From positions 146,192,494-146,256,493 of the forward strand of contig BSWB01000005.1 in assembly GCA_033239125.1 (NCBI GenBank): a stretch of 64,000 nt of DNA. Direction: 5' to 3'. This stretch comes from Fagopyrum homotropicum (lineage: Eukaryota; Streptophyta; Magnoliopsida; Caryophyllales; Polygonaceae). Positions within the stretch are counted from its first letter, which is position 1, and each line of letters starts with the position of its first letter. The notes under the pieces were generated by a model. The model saw nothing but the letters and a program-made list of their open reading frames with translations. It searched no databases and had not been told where the DNA came from. Shown here one piece after another: positions 24,601 through 35,523 of the stretch. The position numbers were made by a program, and so were the translations under genes.

Positions 24601-24924
24601 GCAATGCTGAATGCTCATGGTGGCTGCTTATAACAGAGGATTACCATCCCAGAAATCAAGAGACATGAATGGTTCTTAAAGAACTTGCCAGCTGACCTAA
24701 TGGACGAGAACATGATGGGTAACCATTTTGAAGAACCGGATCAGCCAATGCAAAGCATAGATCAGATAATGCAGATCATCTCAGAGGCAACCATCCCTCC
24801 TGTCGGGACCCAGCGTCTAGACCAGTTCATCATGGACACCTTGGACATGGATGATGACATGGACGACCTGTCTGACTCTGAGATCGATATCGATAGCAGT
24901 GGCGAGATTGTCTATGCATTATGA
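21687..24924 (+). CDS. SnRK2.3: SnRK2 subclass III protein kinase (SnRK2.2/2.3-like)
   Basis: Nine exons: 21687-21884, 22675-22749, 22828-22929, 23014-23067, 23177-23269, 23402-23494, 24090-24194, 24286-24384, 24637-24924. All introns are GT-AG and the spliced protein is 368 aa, against about 361-362 for the Arabidopsis subclass III kinases. Visible motifs are P-loop GSGNFG (37-42), catalytic Lys59, HRDLKLEN (147-154, Asp149), DFG (169-171), and activation loop KSTVGTPAY, where Ser184 matches the activating Ser175 of OST1. The C-terminus has the SnRK2 box and an Asp-rich ABA box ending [12 protein letters not shown]. These kinases are released from PP2C inhibition when ABA binds its receptors. 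They then phosphorylate ABF factors and channels. DLMDEN and the EIVYAL end favour SnRK2.2/2.3 over OST1. The frame appears intact. The ATG chosen gives MDPMMNRM, close to the family start. Confidence 0.93.
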
Positions 24925-25328
24925 AAACCACAGACCCTCAGGTAGTCAGACCTCAGGGATGGCTTGTGTGTTTGTAGAATAGGGAAGATAAATGATAATT
25001 CAGATACAAAAAGCTCTGTTGTTGCTTGTTGTTGTCGCTGTTGTTGATGGGGAGCTCTTGTTTTTGGTATACCAGTTTGTGTTTGCATATTTGTGTATCA
25101 ATTGTTCTGTAAGAACTCAAAGATGGCCTTTTCTCATATAACTCATGTTTCTGTAATCATATTCAGAAGTCTTTTTTCTTTCATTTGCGGCTGAATAAGT
25201 GGTACTGAGGTAGATTACTGTTAATTGATTCAATCGTCTAGACTCTGGTTGGACCAAATTAGAAGTCTTTTTAACAAGCAAGATGAAATAATGGACCAAG
25301 GGACCGAATGATCAAATTTCTTACTATT

Positions 25329-27764
25329 TTTTTTTGGTGGGAAGGAGAGTCAGTGGTCTCCGGCGCATCTAGTCGCGCTTATTATATATGAAAAAAGGGC
25401 TAAGTAGTAATCACGCGGGGGATAGCCCGACCCCTTACATCGCACAGTAAAAGATCAACTATACCCTCGGGAGGGTCACGCAATACACTTAATCCCAACG
25501 GAAAATTAAAAGCGAGAGTAGCTAAACAATCCGCAACATAATTCGCCTCGCGGTAGGCATGGCGGATCTGGATACTCCAGTTCCTTTTGAGAAAGTTTTG
25601 GTTCTTAGAGACCAGACTTGCAAGAGGGTGGCATCGGGGTAGCGTCCTACCTAGTAGTGTGATGGCCAGCTTAGAATCTGTTTCCAGAATCAAAGACCGA
25701 AAACCACACTCCCAGGCCATCTTAAGCCCATAATATATACCCCATAATTCCGCTGACGGAACAGAGCATATACCAAGGTTTACCACATATCCCCCATGCC
25801 ACTCTCCTACGTTATTTCTAATAACTCCAGCCGCAGTCGCGTGCCCGTCGCTTCTTACCGCTCCATCCGAGTTAATCTTCAAAGAACCCATAGGAGGCGG
25901 TTCCCATCTAACTTGCACAACTTCCCGGGTGATCCTCTGCTTATGGTTACTATTTCTCTTCCAAGCTCGAGCATATTCCTTCACTTTTTCCACCACGAAA
26001 ATGTGCCGATCTTGCCTTGTGGGTGTATGTCTGAATACCCTCTCGTTCCTCCACTTCCAGAGCCACCAAACCCCAACTGCAAACACAACATTCCAACTAC
26101 AATGGGAATTGAAAAGACTAGTTGAAAGTATATTACCTCTTATCCAGGATGCAAATGAGAGATTGAAGAAATCAGGTTCAGCCCGCCTAGCACCCAAAGC
26201 ACTCCATAACTCCCTGCTAACTTTGCAATTTCTGAGCAGGTGTTTGTAGGTCTCTAGACAGCCAGCACACAAGTTGCAGTCACCACTCCTTGCTATATAT
26301 CTTCTCTGTCTTTCCGCATTCGTCAGCACCCCTCCATTGGCAAGTTTCCAGATAAAAATCCGGGCACGTTCTTGTACTCCAATTCTCCATAATTGCAAGA
26401 AGAAAATTCTGTCTACCTGGAAATTATTTTCTTCATTCCTGAGTATATTATAGGCTGAAGAAACGGTGTAGTTACCATCGCAACTCCACTTCCAGGCCAA
26501 CTCGTCTTTCCTCCCTTCTATACCTGTCGTTTCTGGATCGCCAGTTACAAGCGTGGGGGCGGTTGCAGCAATACTCAGCAATGTGGATGAATGCAGATAT
26601 TGGCTAAAATCTTCCCATCGCCATCCCTGAATGTCGTCCCAGTAATCTCTAACCATCCGGTTAAGCATCTGTTCGGGAACTTCTCGACCCACTGTCTCAA
26701 TGAGGGGGCTATCCGAGATCCAACAGTCCTCCCAGAATCTGATATCGTTACCATCCCCTAACACCCACTTGTGCCCAGGCCCAACGACTTCCCTGATCCC
26801 TTGCCGCAAGCAGTTCCAGACAAACGATGGCGTGGAGTGTTCTCTTCCAGAGGGTCGGATATATTTATTCTTAAGAACTCTAGTCCACAAGCTTCTATCA
26901 TCTTTCATAAATCGCCATCCCGTCTTTCCTATAAGGGCCCGGTTTAGATCTTCCATTCTCTTAACCCCCAACCCTCCATTTTCTCTAGGGCTGCAAATAG
27001 TGTCCCAGGCAACAGTATGCATACACCTTCTGCCCTCATTGCTGCCCCAAATGAAGTTTCTACTGAGTTTGTCTATATCCTCACAAAGACCTTTGTGAAG
27101 AATAATGGAAGACATAGTGTATATTGGGATGGATGAAAGAACCGATTTTGTGAGAGTTATTCTTCCCGCGAAACTAAGATTCCGACCCCTCCATCCACTC
27201 AGTTTGTCGTTGATTTTCCTCAATAAATCCGAGAAAGTATTCTTCGTTACCCTTCCTTGAATGATCGGCATTCCTAGATAATTCCCCAGCTTGCTAGTCA
27301 CTTCTATACCACTCATATTATGCAATGTGACTTGGGTTTCCTTCGCGACATTTGGTGATACAAAAATTCTTGATTTTTGTAAATTCACCTTCTGACCCGA
27401 GGCCTTACAAAAACTGTTGAGGCATCCAAGCACCACTTCAAGTTGTTCCGGGGAAGCTTCTGCAAAAAGGGTCAAGTCATCCGCAAAGAATAGGTGGGAT
27501 AAGCTGGGTCCATCCCGAGATAACCGGATAGCTCTCCATCTCCCTTGATCAACCTCTTTCATAATCATGTGACTTAGTCTTTCCATGCACAGTACAAACA
27601 GGTAGGGAGATAGCGGATCCCCTTGTCTAAGTCCGCGTTGTGGGAGGAATTGAGGCGTAAGTTCACCATTCCAGTTCACTTGCATCCTTGAAGTGGTAAT
27701 GCATTCCTTTATCATTCTACCCCACTCACTAGGCAGCCCCGCGACATCAACCGTCTCCTCCACA
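25329..27764 (-). mobile_element. 5'-truncated LINE with 18-bp target-site duplication
   Basis: ATCAAATTTCTTACTATT occurs at 25311-25328 and identically at 27765-27782. A T-run next to the left copy (poly(A) of the minus strand) is followed by a 3' tail with AATAAGCGCGACTAGATGC. The same tail occurs at 59871-59928 and at 62531-62580. The element lacks its 5' part (ORF1, endonuclease, N-terminal RT). The perfect duplication and the open frame indicate recent insertion, about 460 bp upstream of the left PPR copy. Confidence 0.9.
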
Positions 27765-27766
27765 AT
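25400..27766 (-). CDS. LINE reverse transcriptase (C-terminal part), zinc-binding and RNase H domains
   Basis: An uninterrupted frame of about 790 codons inside the LINE. In order it shows late RT motifs (QRGLRQGDPLSPYLF, then the catalytic box HLFFADDLTLF), the thumb and connection region with YLGMPI, a zf-RVT block (RIGVQERARIFIWKLANG, CNLCAGCLETYKHLLRNC) and an RNase H domain (KINSDGAVRSDG, AELWGIYYGL, LETDSKLA, REANYVADCLA). It ends PRVITT and a stop. The open frame extends past the insertion point into flanking DNA to about 27898. Those first roughly 45 codons are not element sequence. No start codon of its own is present, so the product is probably not made. It acts in cis during target-primed reverse transcription when full length. 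Confidence 0.9.
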   Translation of the reverse strand: MVEETVDVAGLPSEWGRMIKECITTSRMQVNWNGELTPQFLPQRGLRQGDPLSPYLFVLCMERLSHMIMKEVDQGRWRAIRLSRDGPSLSHLFFADDLTLFAEASPEQLEVVLGCLNSFCKASGQKVNLQKSRIFVSPNVAKETQVTLHNMSGIEVTSKLGNYLGMPIIQGRVTKNTFSDLLRKINDKLSGWRGRNLSFAGRITLTKSVLSSIPIYTMSSIILHKGLCEDIDKLSRNFIWGSNEGRRCMHTVAWDTICSPRENGGLGVKRMEDLNRALIGKTGWRFMKDDRSLWTRVLKNKYIRPSGREHSTPSFVWNCLRQGIREVVGPGHKWVLGDGNDIRFWEDCWISDSPLIETVGREVPEQMLNRMVRDYWDDIQGWRWEDFSQYLHSSTLLSIAATAPTLVTGDPETTGIEGRKDELAWKWSCDGNYTVSSAYNILRNEENNFQVDRIFFLQLWRIGVQERARIFIWKLANGGVLTNAERQRRYIARSGDCNLCAGCLETYKHLLRNCKVSRELWSALGARRAEPDFFNLSFASWIRGNILSTSLFNSHCSWNVVFAVGVWWLWKWRNERVFRHTPTRQDRHIFVVEKVKEYARAWKRNSNHKQRITREVVQVRWEPPPMGSLKINSDGAVRSDGHATAAGVIRNNVGEWHGGYVVNLGICSVPSAELWGIYYGLKMAWECGFRSLILETDSKLAITLLGRTLPRCHPLASLVSKNQNFLKRNWSIQIRHAYREANYVADCLATLAFNFPLGLSVLRDPPEGIVDLLLCDVRGRAIPRVITT

Positions 27767-27782
27767 CAAATTTCTTACTATT

Positions 27783-28239
27783 ATGAACCCGATACAGGCA
27801 CTTTTAAGTCTCAAACACAATTCACATGCGCCCGCGCGCTTCAGCGTACGTCTCGTATTCATATGCGTCCGCGCGCATTCTGCATGCCGTATGACCAATT
27901 TTGGCCAAAACTTAATGTTGGAGCAAAATTCGAAAATTTTATCATCCTGAACTATTCGGGCATGCGCCTCACATTGCCTCTGCGCCCATCAACGATACCT
28001 CTTTCTTGTTTCGAATTTAGGATGACCGGTTACGACTTACGATGATCCTCGCTTTTTTACGGCTTGAATTCCGGACGCATTGCGTCTCCGTGGCACATAT
28101 GTGATTCGCGTGCGACATATTCTCACAATCTTTTTGTATGTGAGATCGAATGTGTTGAAGTTTCTCAGCAAACGGAAGAAAGTTAAGCTTTATCACAACA
28201 TGATCAGCTTCAGCTAGAGATTTCATCAGAGTGACGAAC
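27783..28239. other. 5' flank of the left PPR copy
   Basis: The stretch 27783-28137 is unique here, with GCGCGC-rich words at 27828-27880. Homology with the right PPR copy begins at 28138. Confidence 0.5.
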
Positions 28240-30437
28240 ATGGAAAGGAAAATATCCCTCTGCAAATTCTTTGAAATAGTTCCCTCTATCTACTCCCGCC
28301 ATAGAAGAGATTTCATATCTTCCTTTTCATCTCCTCTGATTGAACCTCCGCCTCCGGCACGGCGGAGCTTCTTCTTCAAGTCCGGCGACAATGACGGAAT
28401 GCTACGCCTTTTAGTAAGCGATAAAAATTACAAGGAAGCCCTATACCTACTTTGCGAGCAGAAACGTTTGAAAGAAGCAGTTCAATTGCTCGATGATACT
28501 AATCTAGCCACTGCTCATTTGTACAGCAGTCTCATTCAGCTTTGTGCACAACAGCGTGCCATTGAAGAGGGTAAAAGGGTTCATGGTCACATTAACCGTG
28601 TTGGGTTTGTGCCTAAAGTGTTTATTTGGAATCTTCTTGTAGATTTGTATGTTAAATGTGGGAGTTTGGAGGACGCACGGAAGGTGTTCAATGAAATGCC
28701 TGAGAAGGATGTGTGTTCCTGGAATACTATAATCAATGGGTATGCTAAGGTCAGAAATATTAATGATGCTAGAAAACTGTTTGATGAAATGCCTGAGAGA
28801 GATAGTTTCTCTTGGACTGCCATGATTTCAGGTGCATTGGTCTACAGAAGTTTCATATGTAATCATTTGGATTGAAATGATGATTTATTAGATATCACAG
28901 ATGTTTTCATACTGATTTCAGGTTATGTTGCACACGAGATGGCAGAAGAGGCTTTGGAGCTGTACAGATTAATGCACAGTCATGGGAATTTGAATTGTAG
29001 CAATAAGTTTGCTATGTCAAGTGCCATTAAAGCAGCCGCTGCCATCCCTAGTCTCCATACAGGGAAGGAAATTCATGGCCGTATAGTGAGAATGGGACTA
29101 GACTCGGATTCTGTGGTCTGGAGTGCACTGTCTGATATGTACGGAAAATGTGGGAGCTTAGATGAAGCAAGGCACATTTTTAACAGGACAAAGGACCGTG
29201 ATATCGTAACATGGACTACCATGATAAGCAGATACTTTGGAGATAGGAGGTGGAATGAGGGATTTGCTTTGGTTTCTGATATGCTAAATTCCGGAGTTAA
29301 ACCAAACGAGTATACGTGTGCCGCCATTTTAAATGCATGTGCGGATCAAGCTGCAGAAAACGTAGGCAAGGAGGTTCATGGCCAAATGGCGAAGGTAGGA
29401 TATGTTCGCCACTCATTTGCTGACAGTACACTTGTTCACATGTATGCAAAATGTGGCAATATTAAGAATGCGGAAAAGGTTTTCAAAGGGATGCCAGAAC
29501 CTGATCTAGTCTCATGGACCTCATTGATTTCCGGGTTTGCTCATCATGGTCAACCGAACGAGGCTTTAGACTTATTCGAGCGTTTACTTCGATCAGGCAT
29601 TCGCCCTGATCAAGTTTCTTTTGTTGGGGTTCTATCTGCATGTACACATGCTGGCTTGGTTGACAAGGGCATAGAATACTTTGAGTCAATAAAGAACAAA
29701 CATGGCCTAACGCCTACTGCAGAACATTATGCATGCTTGATTGATCTTCTGAGTCGCTCTGGTCGGTTCAAGGAAGCTGAAGATTATATCAACGGGATGC
29801 CAATGAAACCAGACAAGTTCTTGTGGGCTTCTCTTCTAGGAGGATGTAGGATTCATAAGAACATTGAGTTAGCAGAACGAGCTGCAAATGCATTATTTGA
29901 GATAGAACCTGAAGATGCAGCTACATATACCACCTTGGCCAATATATATGCGTATGCAGGCCGTTGGAACGAGGTTTCCAGAATTAGGAATGTCATGGAT
30001 GATAGAGGTGTTGTGAAGAAACCAGGAAAGAGTTGGATTGAGCATAAGAGACAGGTCCATGCTTTCTTAGTAGGAGACACGTCCCATCCTAAGTACAACG
30101 ACATTGACAGGTTCTTGACAATGATGTGGATGCAGATGAAGGAAGAAGGGTGTGTACCAGATACTGATTCCGTGCTGCATGAATGCATGATGTAGAGGAG
30201 GAGCAAAAAGAGTAGAATCTCTCTTAACACAGTGAGCAACTCGCTGTTGCATTTGGTATTATCTCCACCTCACCCGCAACTCCCATCAAGGTTTACAAAA
30301 ACCTGAGAACTTGTGTAGATTGCCATAACGCTATCAAGTTTATATCGAGGATAGCTGAGAGACGAATGATCGTTAGGGATTCTGACTGTTTCTATTGTTT
30401 TGAGAATGGGAGCTGTTCCTGTCAAGATTTCTGGTAA
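28240..30437 (+). pseudogene. PPR gene, left copy, with broken DYW domain
   Basis: Exons 28240-28831 and 28922-30195 encode 621 aa if the 90-nt intron is removed. The PPR array is intact and closely matches the right copy. Near the C-terminus, after VPDTDSVLHE, an 8-bp insertion relative to the right copy (near 30182) shifts the frame and stops it at 30195. The following DYW region (to 30437) has two further stops where the right copy has CAA and TAT codons. The deaminase-like DYW domain is therefore lost. The E region is mostly kept, so a shortened protein could still bind RNA and depend on a partner deaminase. It is called a pseudogene with that reservation. The N-terminus (MERKISLCKFF) is basic and Ser-rich, compatible with an organelle transit peptide. 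Confidence 0.8.
28832..28921 (+). other. Inferred 90-nt intron in left PPR copy
   Basis: GT at 28832 and AG at 28920-28921. Removal restores MISGYVAHEMAEEAL in frame, and retention gives a TGA stop. TGATTTCAGGT occurs at both boundaries. Confidence 0.75.
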
Positions 30438-31004
30438 TCTAGACTCCAGTATGAGCCCTTACCAAAATCCAAGGTTGAGGAGAACCTGCGTGTAGAGGTA
30501 ATTGAAAATCTCACAGCCCATTATAAGTTATTGTATTATAAACTTATGAATTATCTTCTCGTAAAGGCAGGGGCTCTGGATTCCTATTCTTTTTTACATG
30601 CTATCTGTCACGTTTACCCAATTGCCATTCAGTTCAGCTCATTCTAACCCAGAAAAAAAAGACTTCTTAATTGATGTTCGGAAGCTCGTAACGCAACCAC
30701 TGTGGCTCATTTTGCAGTTCTGCACTTGTTTGAGACACTCAAATGAAGTGAAATCATTCCTTGCTTGGTCTATGCAATTACAGCTAAGCTCATTCCTTGC
30801 TTGGTTAAGTCAGGCAAGGGTCTTATAAATGCGTGGGGAAAATCTTTGAAATTTGAATTTGTAAATTCAGTGTTCAAACTTTAAACGGGTAGTTTGATCA
30901 AATGAAGCTTGTAGAGTGTTAGCAATGACTCCAAGGAGCGGATTTGTCAGAATGCGACCCATAATTAGAGCTATTCACTTGCATGAGAAGCAAAGCTGTG
31001 TAGG

Positions 31005-33384
31005 TAGAGGCACCGTTTGGGAGCTCATTTTGGGAGCGTTTGGTTGCTGAAGCTACTGTAAGTAGCGTTTGAGAGCTGAAAGAAAAATTTCGTACCTGTT
31101 TGGGAGCCTCAGCTTACACTAGCTTATGAGAGCTTACATAAGCGTTTGAAATCCCTTTTCTATCAGCTCCTCAAGGCAAGCTTATGGGAGTTGATGGAAG
31201 ATGAATGTAATTTTTGCACCATAGATATCCTAAATGACCTTATCGAGTTTATGCACATTCATCCATATCTCTTCTTCTGATTGTTTCCCCCGACTTTTTC
31301 TTGCTCGACACAGGTAAACAACCATCCCCTCTTCTTCATGAATCTGCACTCGAATTTCTAGGTTTCAAAGGGTTACAAATCTAGATTGTAGCTCATTTCT
31401 TATCAGAGCAATATCATCCCAGCTGTTTTTCTTCTTGTTTGAAGTTCTTCTTATCTCCTCTTTGTTGATATTTTAGCAGATCCCTGCTTCCACTCCTACT
31501 TCTTGCGAAAATAAAGATACCCGTCTCAAATTGGTGTCTTCTATCAAGTATGGTTATGCCAATTTTGTTCAATTTCATTAGTTGACACTTCAAATGTTTA
31601 CAATAACAGCATAGTTGTTAGCAGATCTCAAAATTGGGTTTGAATTATTAACATTTGTAGCTTTCACCTGATTGATTGAATGCGAATTGAAGAACAACAT
31701 TCACTGACTCCATTTTGCGGGATCAATGAAGGGTTTGTTGTTTTTGAAATTGTGGGATCAATAGGAGCTAAGGTTCCTAGTTGATGTAATTGGGTTTGAA
31801 AACAATTTAGGGATGCTATGCAGATATATCATTCATAATTCATTTGAATAGAACTTGTAGAACCTTGATTCTTTGGATCCAGGTTTGGGGATTCAAATTC
31901 AGTTGTGCCAATGAATTTTCTCAATGATTAAAATTGGAAATCCTTATGCCAGTCTAGTAGACTTGTTATAAACGTTGTAATCTTATCTAGATCATGCTTT
32001 TTAAGTAAGAGTAATACCATATTTCATCCCTAAAACATTAATCATGCATGAGATTATGTTCTACTTATCATTGTAATCTGATTTTGGCTGCTTAACTTTC
32101 AGGACTGCCCCAGCTTTGAGATTAAAGGCTTCAAATATTCCCGTGGGAAAACTCTAGGAAGAAAGTGTTGCAAATTCCGAAATACTGTACGGTGAAATGA
32201 AACATCGTTTCTTGCGTTTCAAGGACGTATAAACGTAAGCATCGGTGTTCAATGATAAAGCTTTGTAAGCTTCGTTTACAAGTGTTCAAGTATGTCTGTT
32301 CTGAATTTTGAGGCAGTTTATGGTGGTTGCTTGTGGAGATTCTAGGGATTGCCCTTCTACCATCCTTGGTTTACAACCTGGAGAAGCATTCACTGTCAGG
32401 AATATGAGATTCTGATCTTTCTGTTCGCTGGCTTCACTCTATGTTAGGTTAGCTTTTACACTTATATTTGCTTATGTTGTGGAAGTTGAATTTCTAATGA
32501 GTTTATTAGACAAATTATCACTGGCCTATGCAGAGCTCTACTTTGCAAATTATCACTGGCCTGATTTCAGATAAGATGACTTTGTGGTGTCCTTGAGATC
32601 ATGGTTCAAAATCAATTCATATAGGAAGCTGGAAGCATTACACTTTTAAGTTCTTCAAAACCTTTATTTGCCTTATTTTCCATCAATCTCTTTTCCTTGC
32701 AAAAGAGAAACATTCATAAATAATTAGCAATAGCATGTTAAACATACATTGCAGGTCAATGGCAACACAGTTACTAGTTATGCTGGAGAGGTTGTTTTTA
32801 TCGCTCAAGATTAAACATCTGTAAACATGACTGCCCCAAATATGATCTTCACAACTACCAATGGTTTCTGTTTAATGGAAGATTACAGATCGTAAGGCAT
32901 TTAGAGGAGGGTTTGGATCTTTCTGTTTACACTCTTACATTCTGTTTAGCTTACCCTCAGTTAGATGTTTTAAGATCGAATCACCCCCTCCAATCTGTAA
33001 TATTCTTTTTTTTTTTTTTTTTTTTTTCATTTGAATAGGTGCAATCTGTTTTTATCTTTTAAGCCATAAGGTTTGGTTAGAAAGTTGTTTCCTTCAATAT
33101 ATATTACTGTGTTGAATACATGACTTAAAAATATAATATTGAAATATTTTGATTTATGTGTAAAAACTTTTATTCACCCGATGATCTTATTTGTAAGTAC
33201 TAAACTTTATTATGAATACCATATATTTAGTTTATTGTTCTAATACATTGTTACCATTATTACACGATTTGTTTTTTTTTCGCGAAAAAACATGTATTAT
33301 AGAAAGTAATGTTTAAGTCGGGTGATGTATCATATAATCATGTGAGTGACATTATTAAATAAAATTATATGTGATGTTAATATA
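31005..33384. other. Intergenic with possible decayed elements
   Basis: At 31010-31200 GAGCTCATTTTGGGAGC, GTTTGGGAG and AGCTTATG words in both orientations resemble arms of a foldback element. The rest, to 33384, has no frame over 60 codons and no boundaries I can define. A T-run lies at 33009-33030. Confidence 0.4.
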
Positions 33385-34651
33385 GAGAAAATTATCTAAA
33401 CAGTACCCATCTTTTGGGCCGACTAAACTTTAGTATCCCATACTTTTAACTATCATAATGGTATTCCATTTACTGACCCCGATCGAAGATTAGTATATAC
33501 GGTACTGTTCACATGCTAAATCTGAAGAACGACGTTAACTGTGAGGGGTAATGTTGTCCATGAACCTTTATGCCTTAAATTGTCCAATTCCACATAAACC
33601 CTAAGCCCAAAATTTTGAAAATTGAAAAACCCTAATTTTATGAATGATTAACATGGTTACATGGCTTATGAAATGGGTAGCAGCCACTAACAGGGTAAAA
33701 TTGAAAAACCCTAAGCCCCAATTACTGAGCTTGTTGAGTGATTATTTCGATTGCTTGCAGATGCCACCATCGTCGCCGGTTGAACCCTGCATAGTGGACA
33801 TCTTTTCTCGATTGTTAGCAATTTTTAAGATCTAGATGCTTTCGACACAATCAAGCGGCAATCGATCAACACTCATTAGCTGAAAAATATTAGGTTAGAA
33901 TCTATCTTTTCGAATCGGAATCGCAATTACTTCCATGCGAAATCGGGATGGAATATTTGGGGGCGGCGATCGCAGAAGTCGATATTGCTAGAGGAAATCA
34001 CATGGAGGGGTTGGGACTTTGAGCTTTGAAAAAAGCTTTCTTTAATTCACCATTGTATGTAGTGTCGTCTGCACAGAGAACAAATCAAATCAGAATCGCT
34101 ATTAATTTCATCATCTTTAATTCACCAATGGTTCACCTGCATCACTGCCGTTTGCACAGAGAAGAGAAATGGTTGCTGGTGAGAAAGGTTGTCAATGGTG
34201 AAAAAGGTTGCTGGTTGCTGTCTGCGCAGAGAAGAGAGAGAGCTTGTTTTGTTTTTAAATTTTGATAAATCTTACTGTTTGTTTTTTTTTTAAATTTTGA
34301 TAAATCACACTAATCAATCAGCAATTACTGTTTGTGTATTTTTAATTTTTGAATTGTAAAGTTGTGTTTCGTTAGTGGTTGACACCCATTTCGATAGCCA
34401 TGTAACCATGTTAATCATTTATCAAATTAGGGTTTTTCAATTTTTAGAAAATTGGGGCTTAGGGTTTATGTGGGATTAGACAATTTTAACCCTGAGATTT
34501 AGCAGAGATATGTTAAGTTAACGTGTGAACAGTACCGTATATACTAATTTTCGGCCGGGGTCAGTAGATGGGGTACCGTTTTGATAGTTAAAAGGACGGG
34601 TACTAAAGTTTAGTCAGCCCAAAAGACGGGTACTGTTTAGACAATTTTCTC
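33385..34651. mobile_element. Long-TIR DNA element of the 2320-2686 family
   Basis: The left end GAGAAAATTATCTAAACAG and the right end (reversed) GAGAAAATTGTCTAAACAG start inverted arms of about 300 bp sharing ACTAAACTTTAGTA, GTGAACAGTACCGTATA and TAACATGGTTACATGGC words. The flanks GTTAATATA and GTATATATA agree at seven of nine positions, which would suit a 9-bp Mutator-type TSD but lie in low-complexity DNA. The roughly 700-bp centre has no convincing protein. About 1.27 kb in total. Confidence 0.65.
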
Positions 34652-34949
34652 GTATATATATATATATTTTATAATATTGTGGTCAAAATTCTCACTGATA
34701 AACAACTCAATTGTAAAAGAAATACTTATCAAAATACTCATGGTCGGATTCACCCATCATAATTCCATTGTCAAAATTTATGTCCCGGAAACACTTGATC
34801 AAAATTTTCCCATCAAAATACTTCTTGTAGGAATGTCAAAATCGAAATAACCCGATAGATTTTTAGATTTTTTAGATTTTTAGATTTTTTCGATCTTTAG
34901 ACGGTCCATATCCATTCAAGTACGAGCCTCTTTTCTAAAATCCATCAAA

Positions 34950-35371
34950 TTTTACACATTTATTCATCAAGATTCTCGTGTTATGCATTCTCGTCTTTTG
35001 AGGTTTGATACAACTATTTGCTGGCGGTTTCGTGCGTTTGTCGAGAAGGGGGTGTGAATTTGTGATAAACTTTTAACGGCTCTGTTGCAGTCCAAATTTG
35101 AGGTGTACACAATTGTTCCCAGACTTCCTCTGTATACTTCCTTCGAAGATGAACTTTTATGCTCGGTGCCTCCTACTGGTTGGATCGTTCTACTTTTCCT
35201 TATAGACTGTTTTGTTTTCGGTTTTTTTTTTAATGTATTTTTGTATTTTTCTTATCTCTTTTATTTGTACTCCTTCATGACGGTTTTGACCGGCCGCCAT
35301 TTTTTTCCGGCCTTTCGACCCATTGGACGGCTCTAACCGCTTTCATTTAAAAAAAAAAAAAAAAAAAAAAA
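34950..35371 (+). mobile_element. Retroposon 3' end with poly(A) tail
   Basis: It aligns with 10905-11300 and ends in a run of 23 A at 35349-35371. It is 5'-truncated. It lies directly upstream of the right PPR duplication unit. No clear TSD found. Confidence 0.7.
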
Positions 35372-35523
35372 GAGAAGAGTCGCTTTTCTTTTACAAAAAA
35401 ACTGATACTGCACCCCACATAGAAAATGTGAGATCCTAATCGAATGTGTTGAAGTTTCTAAGCAAACGGAACAGAGTTAAGCTTAATCACAACATGATTA
35501 GCTTCAGCTAGAGCTTTCATCAA

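Larger units (their letters stand above)
28138..31004 (+). repeat. Segmental duplication, left copy (PPR gene plus flanks)
   Basis: It aligns with 35426-38264 in direct orientation over about 2.85 kb, from ATGTGAGATC upstream of the PPR gene to GTGTAGG downstream. Differences are scattered substitutions and small indels. The copies lie about 7.3 kb apart start to start. Confidence 0.9.

Noticed and set aside
25796..27098. Plus-strand frames of 106-132 codons across the LINE
   Set aside because: Antisense shadows of the RT-RNase H frame.
28231..28239. Start of the left PPR copy at 28231
   Set aside because: That codon is GTG. The first ATG is 28240, matching the second Met of the right copy.
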